Shown piece by piece: positions 8,682-17,986 of a DNA stretch of 64,000 nucleotides. Position 1 is the first letter of the stretch. The number at the start of each line of letters is the position of its first letter. The DNA is from Dehalobacter sp. CP. GTDB lineage: Bacteria > Bacillota_B > Desulfitobacteriia > Desulfitobacteriales > Syntrophobotulaceae. Where the stretch lies: positions 96,719-160,718 of the forward strand of contig VMEE01000061.1 of NCBI GenBank assembly GCA_009910795.1. Reading direction: 5' to 3'. Both the position numbers and the translations under genes were made by a program. The notes beneath the pieces were generated by a model, which was not told where the DNA came from, ran no database searches, and saw nothing but the letters and a program-made list of their open reading frames with translations.

Positions 8682-9980
8682 TCAGACTTCAGACGCTATT
8701 CTCCTGGCTCTTTTTTCTGCTTCGCGGCAGATTTTCTGTTCGTCAAGTGTCAGCAGTCTCCTGTCTTCCATCAGGATCTTTCCGTCGACGATTACCGTTC
8801 TGACATCCCCGCCCCTGGCACAGTAAACCAGATGTGAAGGTATCGAGAACCTCGGATAGAAATGCGGCTGATCAAAGTCAATCGAAATCATATCCGCTTT
8901 ATAGCCGGGCTGAAGTTTACCTAGATCCTTCAATCCTGCCACAGTTGCCCCTCCGGCCGTCGCCATTTTCAGAACTTCATAGGCTTTGAGGTCTTCAGGA
9001 GAGCCAACCAGTTTTTGCTGAAAGGAAGCCGAACGCATTTCCCCAAACATATCAAGATCATTATTGCTGGAAGTACCGTCTGTTCCGAGTCCGACAGCAA
9101 TCCCCCGCTTAAGCATTTCCGGAATCCGTGCTGTTCCGCTGCTCAGCTTCATATTGCTTTCCGGGTTATGGGCAACCCCTACGTTATACTTTTTAAGGAT
9201 ATCCAGTTCGGCATCATTCAGGTAAACACAATGGGCAGCAATCATTTGTCCTCCCAATATACCCTGTTGTTCCAGCCAGCAGAGCGGCGTTGTTCCATAT
9301 CTCTCCCTGATCGTAGCGAGTTCGGATTCTGTCTCCGCGAGATGGATATGGATGCCGGCTCCTAACCTGTCGGCCTCCTGTTTTACAGTCAGCAGAAATT
9401 CTTCTGAACAGGTATACGGGGCATGCGGGCCAAACATAATCTTAATTCGTCCGTCCCCAGCGTTATGATACTTCCGGAATAATTCAATATTTTCCTGCAG
9501 TGATCTGTTGCCGGCTTCTTTATTGTGATCAATCATGCCGCGGGACAGCAGTGCTCTAGTCCCTGATTCCAAAACTGCCCTGGCCGTTTCTTGTTCACTG
9601 ATATACATATCCGTCATGGTCGTCGTACCGGAACGGAGCATCTCACAAAGAGCAAGCGAACTCCCCCAGTAGATATCTTCCGGTGTCATTTTATCTTCAA
9701 AAGGCCAGACCTTTTCCTGCAGCCAGGGCATAAGCGGCATATCATCGGCATAGCCGCGCAGCAGTGTCATTGCAGCATGCGTGTGCGTGTTAATAAGTCC
9801 GGGCATCACGACATGGTTCGTTAAATCCAGGACTCTGTCTGGATTAAAACCCGCCGGGGCTGTTCCTCTCTCCCCGACAGAAACAATACGGTCCCCGTCT
9901 ATCGCAATTTCTCCCTGCAGGTAGAAATCCTGTGCATCGGTCATCGGTAAAATCATCGCTCTGATTAGATACCTGGACAT
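8682..9980 (-). CDS. mtaD: 5'-methylthioadenosine/S-adenosylhomocysteine deaminase
   Basis: Zinc-dependent amidohydrolase that deaminates MTA, SAH and often 5'-deoxyadenosine. Metal ligands are visible as NTHTHAAMTLLRG (about residue 65), HIHLAETESE (about 223), AHCVYLND and GLGTDGTSSNNDLDMF (the catalytic Asp). Substrate contacts lie in MFGPHAPYTCSEEF. 432 residues is typical. It follows mtnA but is separated by a strong terminator, so either partial read-through or a promoter in the 46-base remainder must express it. It ends 51 bases from the convergent GGDEF-EAL gene. Confidence 0.93.
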   Translation of the reverse strand: MSRYLIRAMILPMTDAQDFYLQGEIAIDGDRIVSVGERGTAPAGFNPDRVLDLTNHVVMPGLINTHTHAAMTLLRGYADDMPLMPWLQEKVWPFEDKMTPEDIYWGSSLALCEMLRSGTTTMTDMYISEQETARAVLESGTRALLSRGMIDHNKEAGNRSLQENIELFRKYHNAGDGRIKIMFGPHAPYTCSEEFLLTVKQEADRLGAGIHIHLAETESELATIRERYGTTPLCWLEQQGILGGQMIAAHCVYLNDAELDILKKYNVGVAHNPESNMKLSSGTARIPEMLKRGIAVGLGTDGTSSNNDLDMFGEMRSASFQQKLVGSPEDLKAYEVLKMATAGGATVAGLKDLGKLQPGYKADMISIDFDQPHFYPRFSIPSHLVYCARGGDVRTVIVDGKILMEDRRLLTLDEQKICREAEKRARRIASEV

Positions 9981-10025
9981 TGGGTTACCTTCTTTCTCTT
10001 CTATATCATTTGACGCCTGTTTGCA

Positions 10026-10074
10026 GAAAAAAACGGCTTAAATGAACCTGTACAAAAATCCATTTGAGCCGAAC
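10026..10074 (-). terminator. Rho-independent terminator after mtnA
   Basis: Minus strand: stem CGGCTCAAATG paired with CATTTAAGCCG (11 bp with one mismatch), 16-base loop, then a run of seven or more T. It sits between mtnA and mtaD. The opposite strand also ends in a T-run. Confidence 0.8.
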
Positions 10075-10091
10075 GTTTTTTCTATTTCGTA

Positions 10092-11126
10092 TTATCTTAC
10101 CAGCATCTTCACCATATTTACAGAATAGGGCGGGGATATGATCCCTTTTTCCGTAATAATCCCGGTAATATATTTTGCCGACGTAATATCAAAAGCGGGA
10201 TTGTACACACTGACTTCATCGGGAACAATCCTTACATCCATGATTTTCCGAACTTCCTGATCGTCCCGCTCTTCTACAGGGATCTCGTCCCCGCCAGATA
10301 TTTTCAAATCAATGGTCGTTGTCGGTGCCGCCACATAAAACGGAATTTGATGAGCAGCAGCCAGCACGGCCAGCGAATAGGTTCCTATCTTGTTGGCCGT
10401 ATCGCCGTTGGCGGCAATACGGTCCGCCCCTACGATAACCATATCGACTTTCCCCTGCTGCATCAGATAGCCGGCCATATTATCCGTAATCAACGTTAAC
10501 GGGATCTGATCCTGAAGGAGCTCCCAGGCCGTTAATCTGGCCCCCTGTAAAAGGGGTCTCGTTTCGCCTGCAAAGACATGAATCTTTTTCCCGGAATCAT
10601 GTGCAGTCCTAATAATCCCCAGGGCTGTCCCAAATTCAACCGTAGCAAGACTGCCTGTATTGCAGTGCGTCAGGATATTTGCTTTTTCCGGAATCAGCGT
10701 GTTGCCGTATTCCCCAATACGTTTGTTCATTCTGCGGTCATCTTCGGCAATTTCATTCGCTTCATTGATTAAAGCTGCCCGAATATTTCCAATATCATTC
10801 ATATTCAGAAATTCTCTGAATTTATCTTCCATTTTTCTAAGTGCCCAAAAAAGGTTTACAGCAGTTGGACGTGTTCCTTCCAAAACGGTCCGAACCTCAC
10901 CCATATAATCTTTAAAGTCTTCACCGCTTCCGCGGTATTCGGCAGCCCCCAGCGCAAAGCCGTAGGCTGCAGCCGCCCCGATTGCTGGAGCTCCGCGAAC
11001 TTCCATATTTTTTATTGCCTCTGCCATTTCTTTATAAGAATGTATTTCGCGGTATTGTTCGACAAACGGCAATTTCGTCTGATCGAGTATCAACAAATGA
11101 TCTCCCTGCCATTGAAGCGCTTTCAC
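10092..11126 (-). CDS. mtnA: S-methyl-5-thioribose-1-phosphate isomerase
   Basis: Converts methylthioribose-1-phosphate to methylthioribulose-1-phosphate in the methionine salvage or the anaerobic MTA shunt. It belongs to the eIF2B-like fold. Motifs: EVRGAPAIGAAAAYG near residue 43, catalytic cysteine in ILTHCNTGSLATVEFGTALG, and catalytic Asp in VIVGADRIAANGDTANKIGTY. 344 residues is normal. It follows mtnP by 43 bases, and the two give the standard MTA to MTRu-1-P route. No downstream mtnB/C/D genes are here, so the fate of the product is not shown. Confidence 0.95.
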   Translation of the reverse strand: MKALQWQGDHLLILDQTKLPFVEQYREIHSYKEMAEAIKNMEVRGAPAIGAAAAYGFALGAAEYRGSGEDFKDYMGEVRTVLEGTRPTAVNLFWALRKMEDKFREFLNMNDIGNIRAALINEANEIAEDDRRMNKRIGEYGNTLIPEKANILTHCNTGSLATVEFGTALGIIRTAHDSGKKIHVFAGETRPLLQGARLTAWELLQDQIPLTLITDNMAGYLMQQGKVDMVIVGADRIAANGDTANKIGTYSLAVLAAAHQIPFYVAAPTTTIDLKISGGDEIPVEERDDQEVRKIMDVRIVPDEVSVYNPAFDITSAKYITGIITEKGIISPPYSVNMVKMLVR

Positions 11127-11144
11127 ACGATTTCCGCCTTTCTT

Positions 11145-11172
11145 AAGAAAACTTGGCTGGTGTCAACCTTTA
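11145..11172 (-). repeat. Small hairpin repeat, copy 2 (upstream of mtnA)
   Basis: Minus strand TAAAGGTTGACACCAGCCAAG followed by TTTTCTT, in the mtnP-mtnA gap and touching the mtnP stop. Same family as 3372, 19405 and 34611; here the stem is GGTTGACACCAGCC-like with imperfect pairing. Confidence 0.5.
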
Positions 11173-11952
11173 AAATAAGCCTGCTTCTTTGCTTCCGGTA
11201 GTACAGTAACACCGCTGGTCATGATCCATGATCTTACAGGTGCTTTCCACCAATGCTGCCACAGTTTTGCTCAACAAGTCCATAGTAGCGATTACTTCGG
11301 CATGTGTCAATGGGTCTTTTTTAATGCCCGCAGCCTGATTGGTTACGAGGGCCATGGTCGCATAGCACATTCCAAGTTCCCTGGCCAATACCACTTCCGG
11401 AACTCCGGTCATTCCTACCAGGTGCCCGCCCAGCATCCGGAACATGTTTATTTCCGCCGGAGTTTCAAAACGGGGGCCTTCGGTACAGACATAGACCCCA
11501 CCGTTTTTTACATTTAAGCCGGATCTTACTGCACCTTCTATGATATGATTACGCACATCGGGACAGTAAGGTTCCGAAACATCGACATGCAAAACCCCCT
11601 GTTCCCCATCCTCAAAAAAAGTCGCCGCACGGCTTTTCGTAAAATCGAGAAACTGGTCCGGCAAGACAATATCACCGATTCGATAAGCTTCAGATATGGA
11701 GCCTACTGCACCTGTGGCCAGAATCTTTTTCACGCCTATTTTTTTGAGGGCCCAAATATTGGCCCGGTAATTAATCAGGTGAGGCGGGCAGGTATGCTTT
11801 GCACCATGTCTTTTTAAAAACACCATTCCAATCCCGCTGATGAACCCTTCAGCCAGCTGAACAAAACCATACGGCGTTTCAACTGTCTTCTCGATCCTAT
11901 CGTCAAGCGTCAGATTTTCAATTCCGGTACCGCCAATCAGTGCAAAATCCAA
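11170..11952 (-). CDS. mtnP: S-methyl-5'-thioadenosine phosphorylase (PNP family)
   Basis: Phosphorolysis of MTA to adenine and methylthioribose-1-phosphate. The N-terminus DFALIGGTGIENLTL carries the family's phosphate loop. Further motifs: LKRHGAKHTCPPHLINYRAN, ILATGAVGSISE, and GGVYVCTEGPRFETPAEI followed by GMTGVPEVVLARELGM (base-binding region). 260 residues, normal. The product feeds mtnA directly downstream. It is three bases from ftsY, so probably transcribed with it. Some family members also accept inosine or guanosine, which cannot be excluded here. Confidence 0.93.
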   Translation of the reverse strand: MDFALIGGTGIENLTLDDRIEKTVETPYGFVQLAEGFISGIGMVFLKRHGAKHTCPPHLINYRANIWALKKIGVKKILATGAVGSISEAYRIGDIVLPDQFLDFTKSRAATFFEDGEQGVLHVDVSEPYCPDVRNHIIEGAVRSGLNVKNGGVYVCTEGPRFETPAEINMFRMLGGHLVGMTGVPEVVLARELGMCYATMALVTNQAAGIKKDPLTHAEVIATMDLLSKTVAALVESTCKIMDHDQRCYCTTGSKEAGLF

Positions 11953-11954
11953 GA

Positions 11955-12899
11955 CTACTCCTCCTCAGAACGGTCAAACAGTGCCCGGGCAAATTCCCTC
12001 GGTTCAAAAGGCCTTAAATCTTCTGCCCCTTCACCGATTCCAATCAATTTTACCGGAATATCCGCTTCATTGCGGATCCCCAGGATTACGCCGCCTTTAG
12101 CCGTACCGTCCAGCTTGGTGAGTATGATCCCTGTTATATCGACTGCTTCCTTGAAAAGCTTCACCTGCTGGATAGCATTCTGTCCGGTCGTCGCATCGAG
12201 CACCAGCAGCACCTCGTGCGGGGCATCCGGAACTTCACGCTCGACCACCTTTTTGATCTTGGTCAATTCTTTCATCAGATTCACTTTATTGTGCAGTCTT
12301 CCGGCAGTATCGATCAAGAGGACATCTGCATTCCGGGATCTTGCCGCATGAAGCGCATCAAAAGCCACCGCAGCAGGATCAGCCCCCTCCGACTGTTTGA
12401 TAACCTCTGTCCCGGACCGTTCTCCCCATACTTCCAATTGTTCGATCGCTGCTGCTCGGAAAGTATCCCCTGCCGCCAGCAAAACGTTTTTGCCTTGGCC
12501 CTGCAGATTTTTGGCCAGCTTGCCAATCGTGGTCGTTTTTCCTACACCGTTGACACCAACGACCAGATAGACGGTGGGCTTGGAAGCCGCAAAAGACAAG
12601 GGACTCTCTTCGCCCAATAGCGCAGTAATATGTTCCTGCAGTGTATTCCTCAGCACGGAGCGGTCATTAATTTTTTGTTCTTTGACGGATGCACGCAGCA
12701 TTTCAACCAATTTCAGCGTGGTATTGACACCCACATCTGATTGAAGCAGAATCTCTTCCAATTCTTCATAAAGATCTTCATCAATTTTGCCTGAGCCGGT
12801 AAAGAGCTGTTCAACTTTGCCGACAAAACCTTCCCTGGTTTTGGTCAAACGCTCTTTAAGTCTGGAAAATATTCCCGCCACTTCATCTTCTCCTATCAA
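11955..12899 (-). CDS. ftsY: Signal recognition particle receptor FtsY
   Basis: Membrane-associated GTPase that receives ribosome-Ffh complexes. NG domain: GVNGVGKTTTIGKLA (G1), DTFRAAAIEQLEVW, DTAGRLHNKVNLM (G3), LTKLDGTAKGG (G4) and IGIGEGAEDLRPF. 314 residues: the acidic A domain of longer FtsY proteins is almost absent, as in many Gram-positives. It is downstream of smc in the conserved rnc-smc-ftsY order, but separated from smc by about 714 bases filled with palindromic repeats, so it may need its own promoter. Confidence 0.96.
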   Translation of the reverse strand: MIGEDEVAGIFSRLKERLTKTREGFVGKVEQLFTGSGKIDEDLYEELEEILLQSDVGVNTTLKLVEMLRASVKEQKINDRSVLRNTLQEHITALLGEESPLSFAASKPTVYLVVGVNGVGKTTTIGKLAKNLQGQGKNVLLAAGDTFRAAAIEQLEVWGERSGTEVIKQSEGADPAAVAFDALHAARSRNADVLLIDTAGRLHNKVNLMKELTKIKKVVEREVPDAPHEVLLVLDATTGQNAIQQVKLFKEAVDITGIILTKLDGTAKGGVILGIRNEADIPVKLIGIGEGAEDLRPFEPREFARALFDRSEEE

Positions 12900-13023
12900 A
12901 GCAATATTTGCACAACTGAAATTTTAGCACACTCGGTTAATTCTAACAACTCGGTCCATTCGACCAACCCCGAGGCTGGAACATACATTCTGAAATTTAT
13001 TTACAAGCTATTAAATTAATCTT

Positions 13024-13165
13024 GGGTAAGTCTGGGGGCCACAATACCGCTTTTCGGCCGTTGTGCCATCCATGGCACAAAAGGCCGCGCTTCGCAATCC
13101 TGCTCCGCTCACAGCGGAACTGTGGCCCCCAGACTGATCATAGGCTTATTCAAGCATGTCTGCAT
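13024..13165 (+). repeat. Large palindromic intergenic repeat, copy B
   Basis: GGGTAAGTCTGGGGGCCACA (13024-13043) pairs with TGTGGCCCCCAGACT (13121-13135): a perfect 14-bp stem GTCTGGGGGCCACA. Nested inside is the perfect palindrome TTGTGCCATCCATGGCACAA within a GGCC...GGCC stem, then GCGCTTCGC and CCGCTCACAGCGG mini-hairpins. The right flank AGACTGATCATAGGCTTATT continues to CTGCATGCCAGAAT, as in copies A and D. This is the cleanest copy. Confidence 0.85.
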
Positions 13166-13178
13166 GCCAGAATTTTGG

Positions 13179-13387
13179 ACGTTTTACTAGTTCAGCGACT
13201 CCAAAGCAACATTAGCTTCAAAAGAATCACTCACTCCAAATTAAGTCTCCGTGATGGATAACCGCTTTCGGCAGATTGCGCACTCCATGCTCCGCTTGAC
13301 GCTGGCTATCCATTACGGAGACGTAATATGGAGCAATTGAAAGTTTTTAAGCTATCATTGTTTGGTGTCGTCGAACTAGTAAAACGT
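13179..13387 (+). repeat. 209-bp near-palindromic element with perfect 15-bp terminal inverted repeats
   Basis: Ends ACGTTTTACTAGTTC (13179-13193) and GAACTAGTAAAACGT (13373-13387) are exact inverted repeats. Complementarity continues inward, with about 80-90 bases per arm including AGTCTCCGTGATGGATAACC against GGCTATCCATTACGGAGACG. The centre is the family's GCTTTCGGC...GCGCACTCCATGCTCCGC core with the inner GGCC hairpin deleted. So this is a member of the large repeat family inside an extra outer palindrome, with MITE-like ends. Confidence 0.8.
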
Positions 13388-13429
13388 TCTAAAATATCCA
13401 CACAGAAAATGCTCTGCATGCTAGAATGC

Positions 13430-13601
13430 AACTCATACGACTCCAAAGCAACGCTAGCTTAAAAACCTTTGACCCACTCCAGATTAGGTCTCCGTAATGG
13501 ATGACCAGCGTCAAGCGGAGCATGGAGTGCGCAGCGCGGCCTTTTGCGTCAAGGAGGACGCAACGGCCGAAAGCGGCCATCCATTATGGAGACTAACCCA
13601 A
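13430..13601 (-). repeat. Large palindromic intergenic repeat, copy C
   Basis: Inverted orientation: GGTCTCCGTAATGGATGACC (13488-13507) against GGCCATCCATTATGGAGAC. The inner stem TGCGTC-AAGGAG-GACGCA replaces the TGCCATCCATGGCA hairpin of other copies. Left of the core, CGACTCCAAAGCAACGCTAGC repeats the arm of the 13179-13387 element directly, 240 bases on. It lies 13 bases beyond the smc stop. Confidence 0.8.
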
Positions 13602-13613
13602 GCAAAAATACTT

Positions 13614-16600
13614 TTAGATAGCCGGAGCCTCTATTCTGTCTTCGAGCTCGACAGTCAAAAGCTTCGATACGCCCGATTCTTCCATAGTGATTCCATACAG
13701 CCTGTCCGCGGATTCCATGGTTCCCCTGCGGTGCGAAATAATGATAAACTGCGTATGTTTGGATAGTTTGCGCAGATACTGCACAAATCTTTTGACGTTG
13801 ACTTCATCCAGTGCCGCCTCAATCTCATCCAGGAGGCAAAACGGACTCGGTTTGACTTTCAGGAACGCAAACAGCAGGGCAATCGCCGTAAAGGACCTCT
13901 CCCCACCTGACAGAAGCGATAGGAGCTGTGCCCTTTTGCCCGGGGGCTGGGCCATGATCCTGACTCCGGTCTCCAGAAGATTGTTCGGATCATCCAGTAA
14001 CAATTCAGCTTGTCCGCCGTTGAAAAGCTGTTTAAATACTTCTTTGAACGCTTCATTGACGGCCGTGAAACCTTCCTGAAAACGTTCGATCATACTCTTG
14101 TCTAGTTCCCCGATCAGCTCCTGAAGTGTCCTTCCGGCCTCATCCAGATCATTTTTCTGGGTGGACAGGAATTCAAATCGTTTCAGCGTTTCCGGGTATT
14201 CCTCAAGGGCTGTATAATTTACGGGTCCAAGTTCTTCAATTTTTTGTTTGTAAAAAGCAATCTTCTCCTGTAAAGCGTCTTTCTTTTCAGGCGAAAGATA
14301 GCTTAACGCGTCTTTCCAGGCCAAGTGGTATTCTTCCTGAAGGCGGTCATTTCCAGATTCCCATTCACCCTGCCAGCGGGCAATCCTGAGCTCATTCTGG
14401 TGAATCTGCTGTTCCATGTCCCTGGCCTGACTCCGCAGCATCTGAATATCCTGTTCCTGCTTGAGATTATTCGCTGAGAAAGATTCTTTTTCCCTGCGCA
14501 GTTCGACAAGCTTGAATTTCTGGGCATTAATTTGGACCGTGTATTCCTGAACACTATTTTCCTGTTGTTCCTTGCCGGAATACAGTTCCTGCTCAGCCTG
14601 TTGAAGCCCGACGATCTCCTTGTCCTTTTCTGAGATCAGGTCCCTGTTAAGCAGAATCCGCTCATTTTCCTCAGTGATCTGCTGAATGATCTGGTTAGAC
14701 TCCTGCTCCGATCTGGCAGCCTCGACTTTGGCCGCAGTAATTTTTTCCGAAAGCTCCTGCGCCTCTGAAGTTTTTTCTTTCAGCAGTTGTTCCTGCTCGG
14801 TCTGCTCTGACTGCAGAGCCAGAATCTTCTGTTCTGTTTCGTTCAGCAAGTGTCCGGTTTCTTCATATTTGGCAGCAAATCCTGTCAGTTCATTGCGGAC
14901 TTCATCCAGTTCATACCGGATGACCCGGAGATCCTGTTCCAGCCGGTTCATTCTTTCCTCGTGGTGTTTGCTGTCCACATCGATGATATCTTTAGCCCCA
15001 TTAATTTTCAGCAATTCCATATCAATGGTTTCTTTCGCTTCCCCGAGGCCTTCCATCTCTTTCTTTATGGCAGTGTATCGCTGCTTCTTTTCTTCCAGTT
15101 CGGCCTGCATGTCCTTAGTCTTCAGAGACAGTTCTTCAATCTCTCTTGCTCTGCTTAAGAGGCCGCTGCTTTGAGATCTCGTGCTTCCGCCGGTAAGCGA
15201 CCCGCCGATGTTGACTTGGTCACCCAAGAGCGTTACTACCCTGACCCGGTATTGGTTAGCTTTAGCCAGCTCAATCGCAGAATTCAGATTGTCTGCAACC
15301 AGAATTCTTCCAAGCAGCGACTCCATGATATCTTTAAAACGCGGCTCAAACTTGACCAGATCAACCGCCAGCCCTTGAAAACCGTGATGCCGTCTTGTTT
15401 TGTCATCAAGTGACTGCCTCGTTCCGCGGATTGCATCCAAAGGCAGGAAAGTGGCCCGGCCACTGTTCGTCTTTTTCAAGTACTCAATACATTTTTTCCC
15501 GTCCTCGGTTTTTTCCACAATAATGTTCTGCAGAGAACTCCCCAAAGCGGTTTCCACTGCAAGCTCATATTTGGCCTCTACTTCGATATTGTCAGCCACT
15601 GTACCGAATATAGTCTCACAGGTAATTTGGCCTTTCCGGTAAGCCAGGACTGTCTCCTTGACGCCCCTGTTATACCCCTCCAGACTGTCCTGGAGTGTAT
15701 GGAGGGCATGAAGTCTCGCCCCGGTCTGGTCAATTTTACGTTGAAACTCCGAGCACGCAGTCTCAGCATTTTGTTGTTCCAACCTGTTGTTTTGGATCGT
15801 CTTCCTGATATTTTCTATTTTTCCCAGAAGTTCGACCTCTCTGGCTTCCAGTTTTTGTTTTTCCTCGATTTGGGCAGTAATTTCCTGAAGCACAGATTCC
15901 TTCTCTGCTTCTTTGGCTTTGATGTTTCGGGTATATTGTTTCTCTTGTTGAAGAAGAGCTTCTTTCTTTTGATTAATTTCAGCAATTTCACTAGCAAGTT
16001 TGCTCTTGTTGGAGAGTTCTTCAAAGATTTCCGTTTTCAGCTCTTCCAGACGTGCTTCCCCGCTTAATTTCCGAAGCTCTTCCAGCTGTTGTTCTTTCTC
16101 TTTTAGATCCCTAGCTGCATTTTGGAGGATTTCCTGCAGAAGCGTTTGCTTTGCAGTAAGGTTTTCCTTCTTTTCAACGGATGCGGCCAGCGTTTCCTGT
16201 GCAGCCGCCAGTTCTTTTTGCAGGCGCCCAAATTGTTCCTGGATATAGCCGCTTCTCTCGGAAAGCAAGGATAATTCGTGTTCTGCTTCGTTCATTTTAT
16301 TTTCAAGAGCGTATATTTCCCCCTGCAGGTCTTGAACGCGTTGCTCCAATTGATTCAGTTCGTACCTGCCGCGTACGCTCAGGTTTTCTTCTTCATTGAC
16401 CCTAGTTGTCAGCGCCGTAAATTCCTGACGAAGCGTCTCTTCGGAGGTCTGGGCATTGGTCAGCTTACTGTGTATATCAGAAAGTTCATTAACGATTAAA
16501 TTAATCTCGAGCTTTTCCAGCCCTGAGATTAATTCCTTGCTTGTTCTGGCTGTTTCGGCCTGTTCGGCTAACGGCTCAATTCTGGCTTCGACTTCGGCGA

Positions 16601-17210
16601 TAATATCGCTGAGACGATCGACATTTTGCCGGGTATCCTCAAGTTTTCTCAAAGCTTCTCTCTTGCGCAGGCGGAACTTACTGATGCCGGCGACTTCCTC
16701 GATCAGCAGACGCCTTTCATCAGATTTCAGATTCAGAATCTCTTCAATCCTGCCCTGTCCGATAATTGAAAATCCTTCTTTTCCCGAGCCGGTATCAAGG
16801 AAAAGTTCCTGGATATCTTTTAACCTGCAAGGTGTCCGGTTGATAAAATACTGCGCTTCTCCATCCCGATAAACCCGGCGGGTAATGACAACTTCCTCAT
16901 AATCCAGCGGAAAGAGACCTGAAGCATTATCAAAGAGCAGAGATACTTCCGCCATCCCTACAGGCCTGCGGGACGAGCTTCCGGAAAAAATGACATCTTC
17001 CATTTTGCTTCCGCGGAGACTCTTGGCACTTTGTTCACCAAGCACCCAACGTACGGCATCGGCAACATTGCTCTTACCGCTGCCGTTTGGTCCAATAATG
17101 ACGCTCATGCCCGGCTGCAGGTCAATTTTTGTTTTATCTGCAAAAGACTTAAATCCCTGAATATGAATCGATTTGAGAAATAATTCTGCGTCCATTCCAG
17201 GTATCACCAA
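13614..17210 (-). CDS. smc: Chromosome segregation ATPase SMC
   Basis: Condensin core. Walker A GPNGSGKSNVADAV at the N-terminus; two long coiled coils flank a hinge near residues 510-640 (ETIFGTVADNIEVEAKYELA, VTLLGDQVNIGGSLTGGS); the C-terminal head has the ABC signature LLSGGERSFTAIALLF and Walker B CLLDEIEAALDEVN. About 1198 residues, normal. The start is uncertain: TTG at 17210 has GGGAGG six bases ahead and overlaps the ribosome-binding region at the end of rnc, while ATG at 17195 begins DAELFLKSIHIQGFKSF, closer to the B. subtilis start. Coupled to rnc upstream; works with ScpA/ScpB encoded elsewhere. Confidence 0.97.
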   Translation of the reverse strand: MVIPGMDAELFLKSIHIQGFKSFADKTKIDLQPGMSVIIGPNGSGKSNVADAVRWVLGEQSAKSLRGSKMEDVIFSGSSSRRPVGMAEVSLLFDNASGLFPLDYEEVVITRRVYRDGEAQYFINRTPCRLKDIQELFLDTGSGKEGFSIIGQGRIEEILNLKSDERRLLIEEVAGISKFRLRKREALRKLEDTRQNVDRLSDIIAEVEARIEPLAEQAETARTSKELISGLEKLEINLIVNELSDIHSKLTNAQTSEETLRQEFTALTTRVNEEENLSVRGRYELNQLEQRVQDLQGEIYALENKMNEAEHELSLLSERSGYIQEQFGRLQKELAAAQETLAASVEKKENLTAKQTLLQEILQNAARDLKEKEQQLEELRKLSGEARLEELKTEIFEELSNKSKLASEIAEINQKKEALLQQEKQYTRNIKAKEAEKESVLQEITAQIEEKQKLEAREVELLGKIENIRKTIQNNRLEQQNAETACSEFQRKIDQTGARLHALHTLQDSLEGYNRGVKETVLAYRKGQITCETIFGTVADNIEVEAKYELAVETALGSSLQNIIVEKTEDGKKCIEYLKKTNSGRATFLPLDAIRGTRQSLDDKTRRHHGFQGLAVDLVKFEPRFKDIMESLLGRILVADNLNSAIELAKANQYRVRVVTLLGDQVNIGGSLTGGSTRSQSSGLLSRAREIEELSLKTKDMQAELEEKKQRYTAIKKEMEGLGEAKETIDMELLKINGAKDIIDVDSKHHEERMNRLEQDLRVIRYELDEVRNELTGFAAKYEETGHLLNETEQKILALQSEQTEQEQLLKEKTSEAQELSEKITAAKVEAARSEQESNQIIQQITEENERILLNRDLISEKDKEIVGLQQAEQELYSGKEQQENSVQEYTVQINAQKFKLVELRREKESFSANNLKQEQDIQMLRSQARDMEQQIHQNELRIARWQGEWESGNDRLQEEYHLAWKDALSYLSPEKKDALQEKIAFYKQKIEELGPVNYTALEEYPETLKRFEFLSTQKNDLDEAGRTLQELIGELDKSMIERFQEGFTAVNEAFKEVFKQLFNGGQAELLLDDPNNLLETGVRIMAQPPGKRAQLLSLLSGGERSFTAIALLFAFLKVKPSPFCLLDEIEAALDEVNVKRFVQYLRKLSKHTQFIIISHRRGTMESADRLYGITMEESGVSKLLTVELEDRIEAPAI

Positions 17211-17211
17211 T

Positions 17212-17958
17212 TTATACCTCCCATGCTTTCAGCGCAAAATGGGCTGCCTGCTGCTCTGCTTCTTTTTTAGTCTTACCGATTCCTTTTCCCTGCAGTTCAC
17301 CTTGAAGATAGACCCCTGCCGTAAATCGTTTATCGTGGTCGGGTCCTGTCTCTTCAATGATCCTGTAGCAAACCTCATATTCCTTCTTTTGCGCTTTTTC
17401 CTGAAGCATGGTTTTGAAATCTCCATAATTTCCTTCGTTAAGTTCCAGAATCTCCGGAACAAGCATGTCGAGTATGAATTTACGAACTTTTTCAAAGCCA
17501 TACTGCAAATAAATCGCTCCAATGACTGCCTCCAGCGCATCGGCAATGATGGACGGCCTGTCCCTGCCGCCAGAGGACTGTTCCCCTTTACCCAGAAAGA
17601 GCGCCTGGCCCAAGTTAATACTGCGGGCTTTTCTAGCCAGCGTCGTTTCATTGACGACTGCAGCCCTCATTTTGGTAAGCTCACCTTCAGGCTTATCCGG
17701 ATAGTTCTGATAGAGATACTCGCCAATGATAAAATCCAAAACGGCATCGCCTAGAAACTCCAGCCGCTGATTATTCTCCAGCCCGCTGTTGGGATTTTCA
17801 AAAGTAAAAGAAGGATGCGTCAGCGCTGTAAAAATCAGTTCGCTTTGCAGGTTTTCCAATCCTAACTGGCTGATAAAGGATTCAACTTCTCCCGTTTGTT
17901 CAAGGTATTTATTCCGGGAGCTCTTATGGAAATACGCGCGGCGGTTTCTTTTGGCCAT
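17212..17958 (-). CDS. rnc: Ribonuclease III
   Basis: Double-strand-specific endonuclease for rRNA and mRNA processing. The catalytic signature NQRLEFLGDAVLDFIIGEYL (about residues 62-82) holds the Glu and Asp ligands. The dsRNA-binding domain follows at DFKTMLQEKAQKKEYEVCY and ends with GIGKTKKEAEQQAAHFALKAW. 248 residues, slightly long through a basic N-terminus (KRNRRAYFHKSS). Directly ahead of smc (1-base gap) and after acpP, the standard acpP-rnc-smc-ftsY order; a terminator lies between acpP and rnc. Confidence 0.97.
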   Translation of the reverse strand: MAKRNRRAYFHKSSRNKYLEQTGEVESFISQLGLENLQSELIFTALTHPSFTFENPNSGLENNQRLEFLGDAVLDFIIGEYLYQNYPDKPEGELTKMRAAVVNETTLARKARSINLGQALFLGKGEQSSGGRDRPSIIADALEAVIGAIYLQYGFEKVRKFILDMLVPEILELNEGNYGDFKTMLQEKAQKKEYEVCYRIIEETGPDHDKRFTAGVYLQGELQGKGIGKTKKEAEQQAAHFALKAWEV

Positions 17959-17986
17959 ATATTGCTCCTTTCATCCTAAATGAGTT

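Noticed and set aside
13022..13261. Small ORFs read through the large repeats (also 13497-13766, 29778-30041, 30002-30220, 46459-46650) with similar peptide pieces such as NCGPQTD
   Set aside because: The peptide similarity only reflects the shared repeat DNA; reading frames break differently in each copy and there are no ribosome sites.
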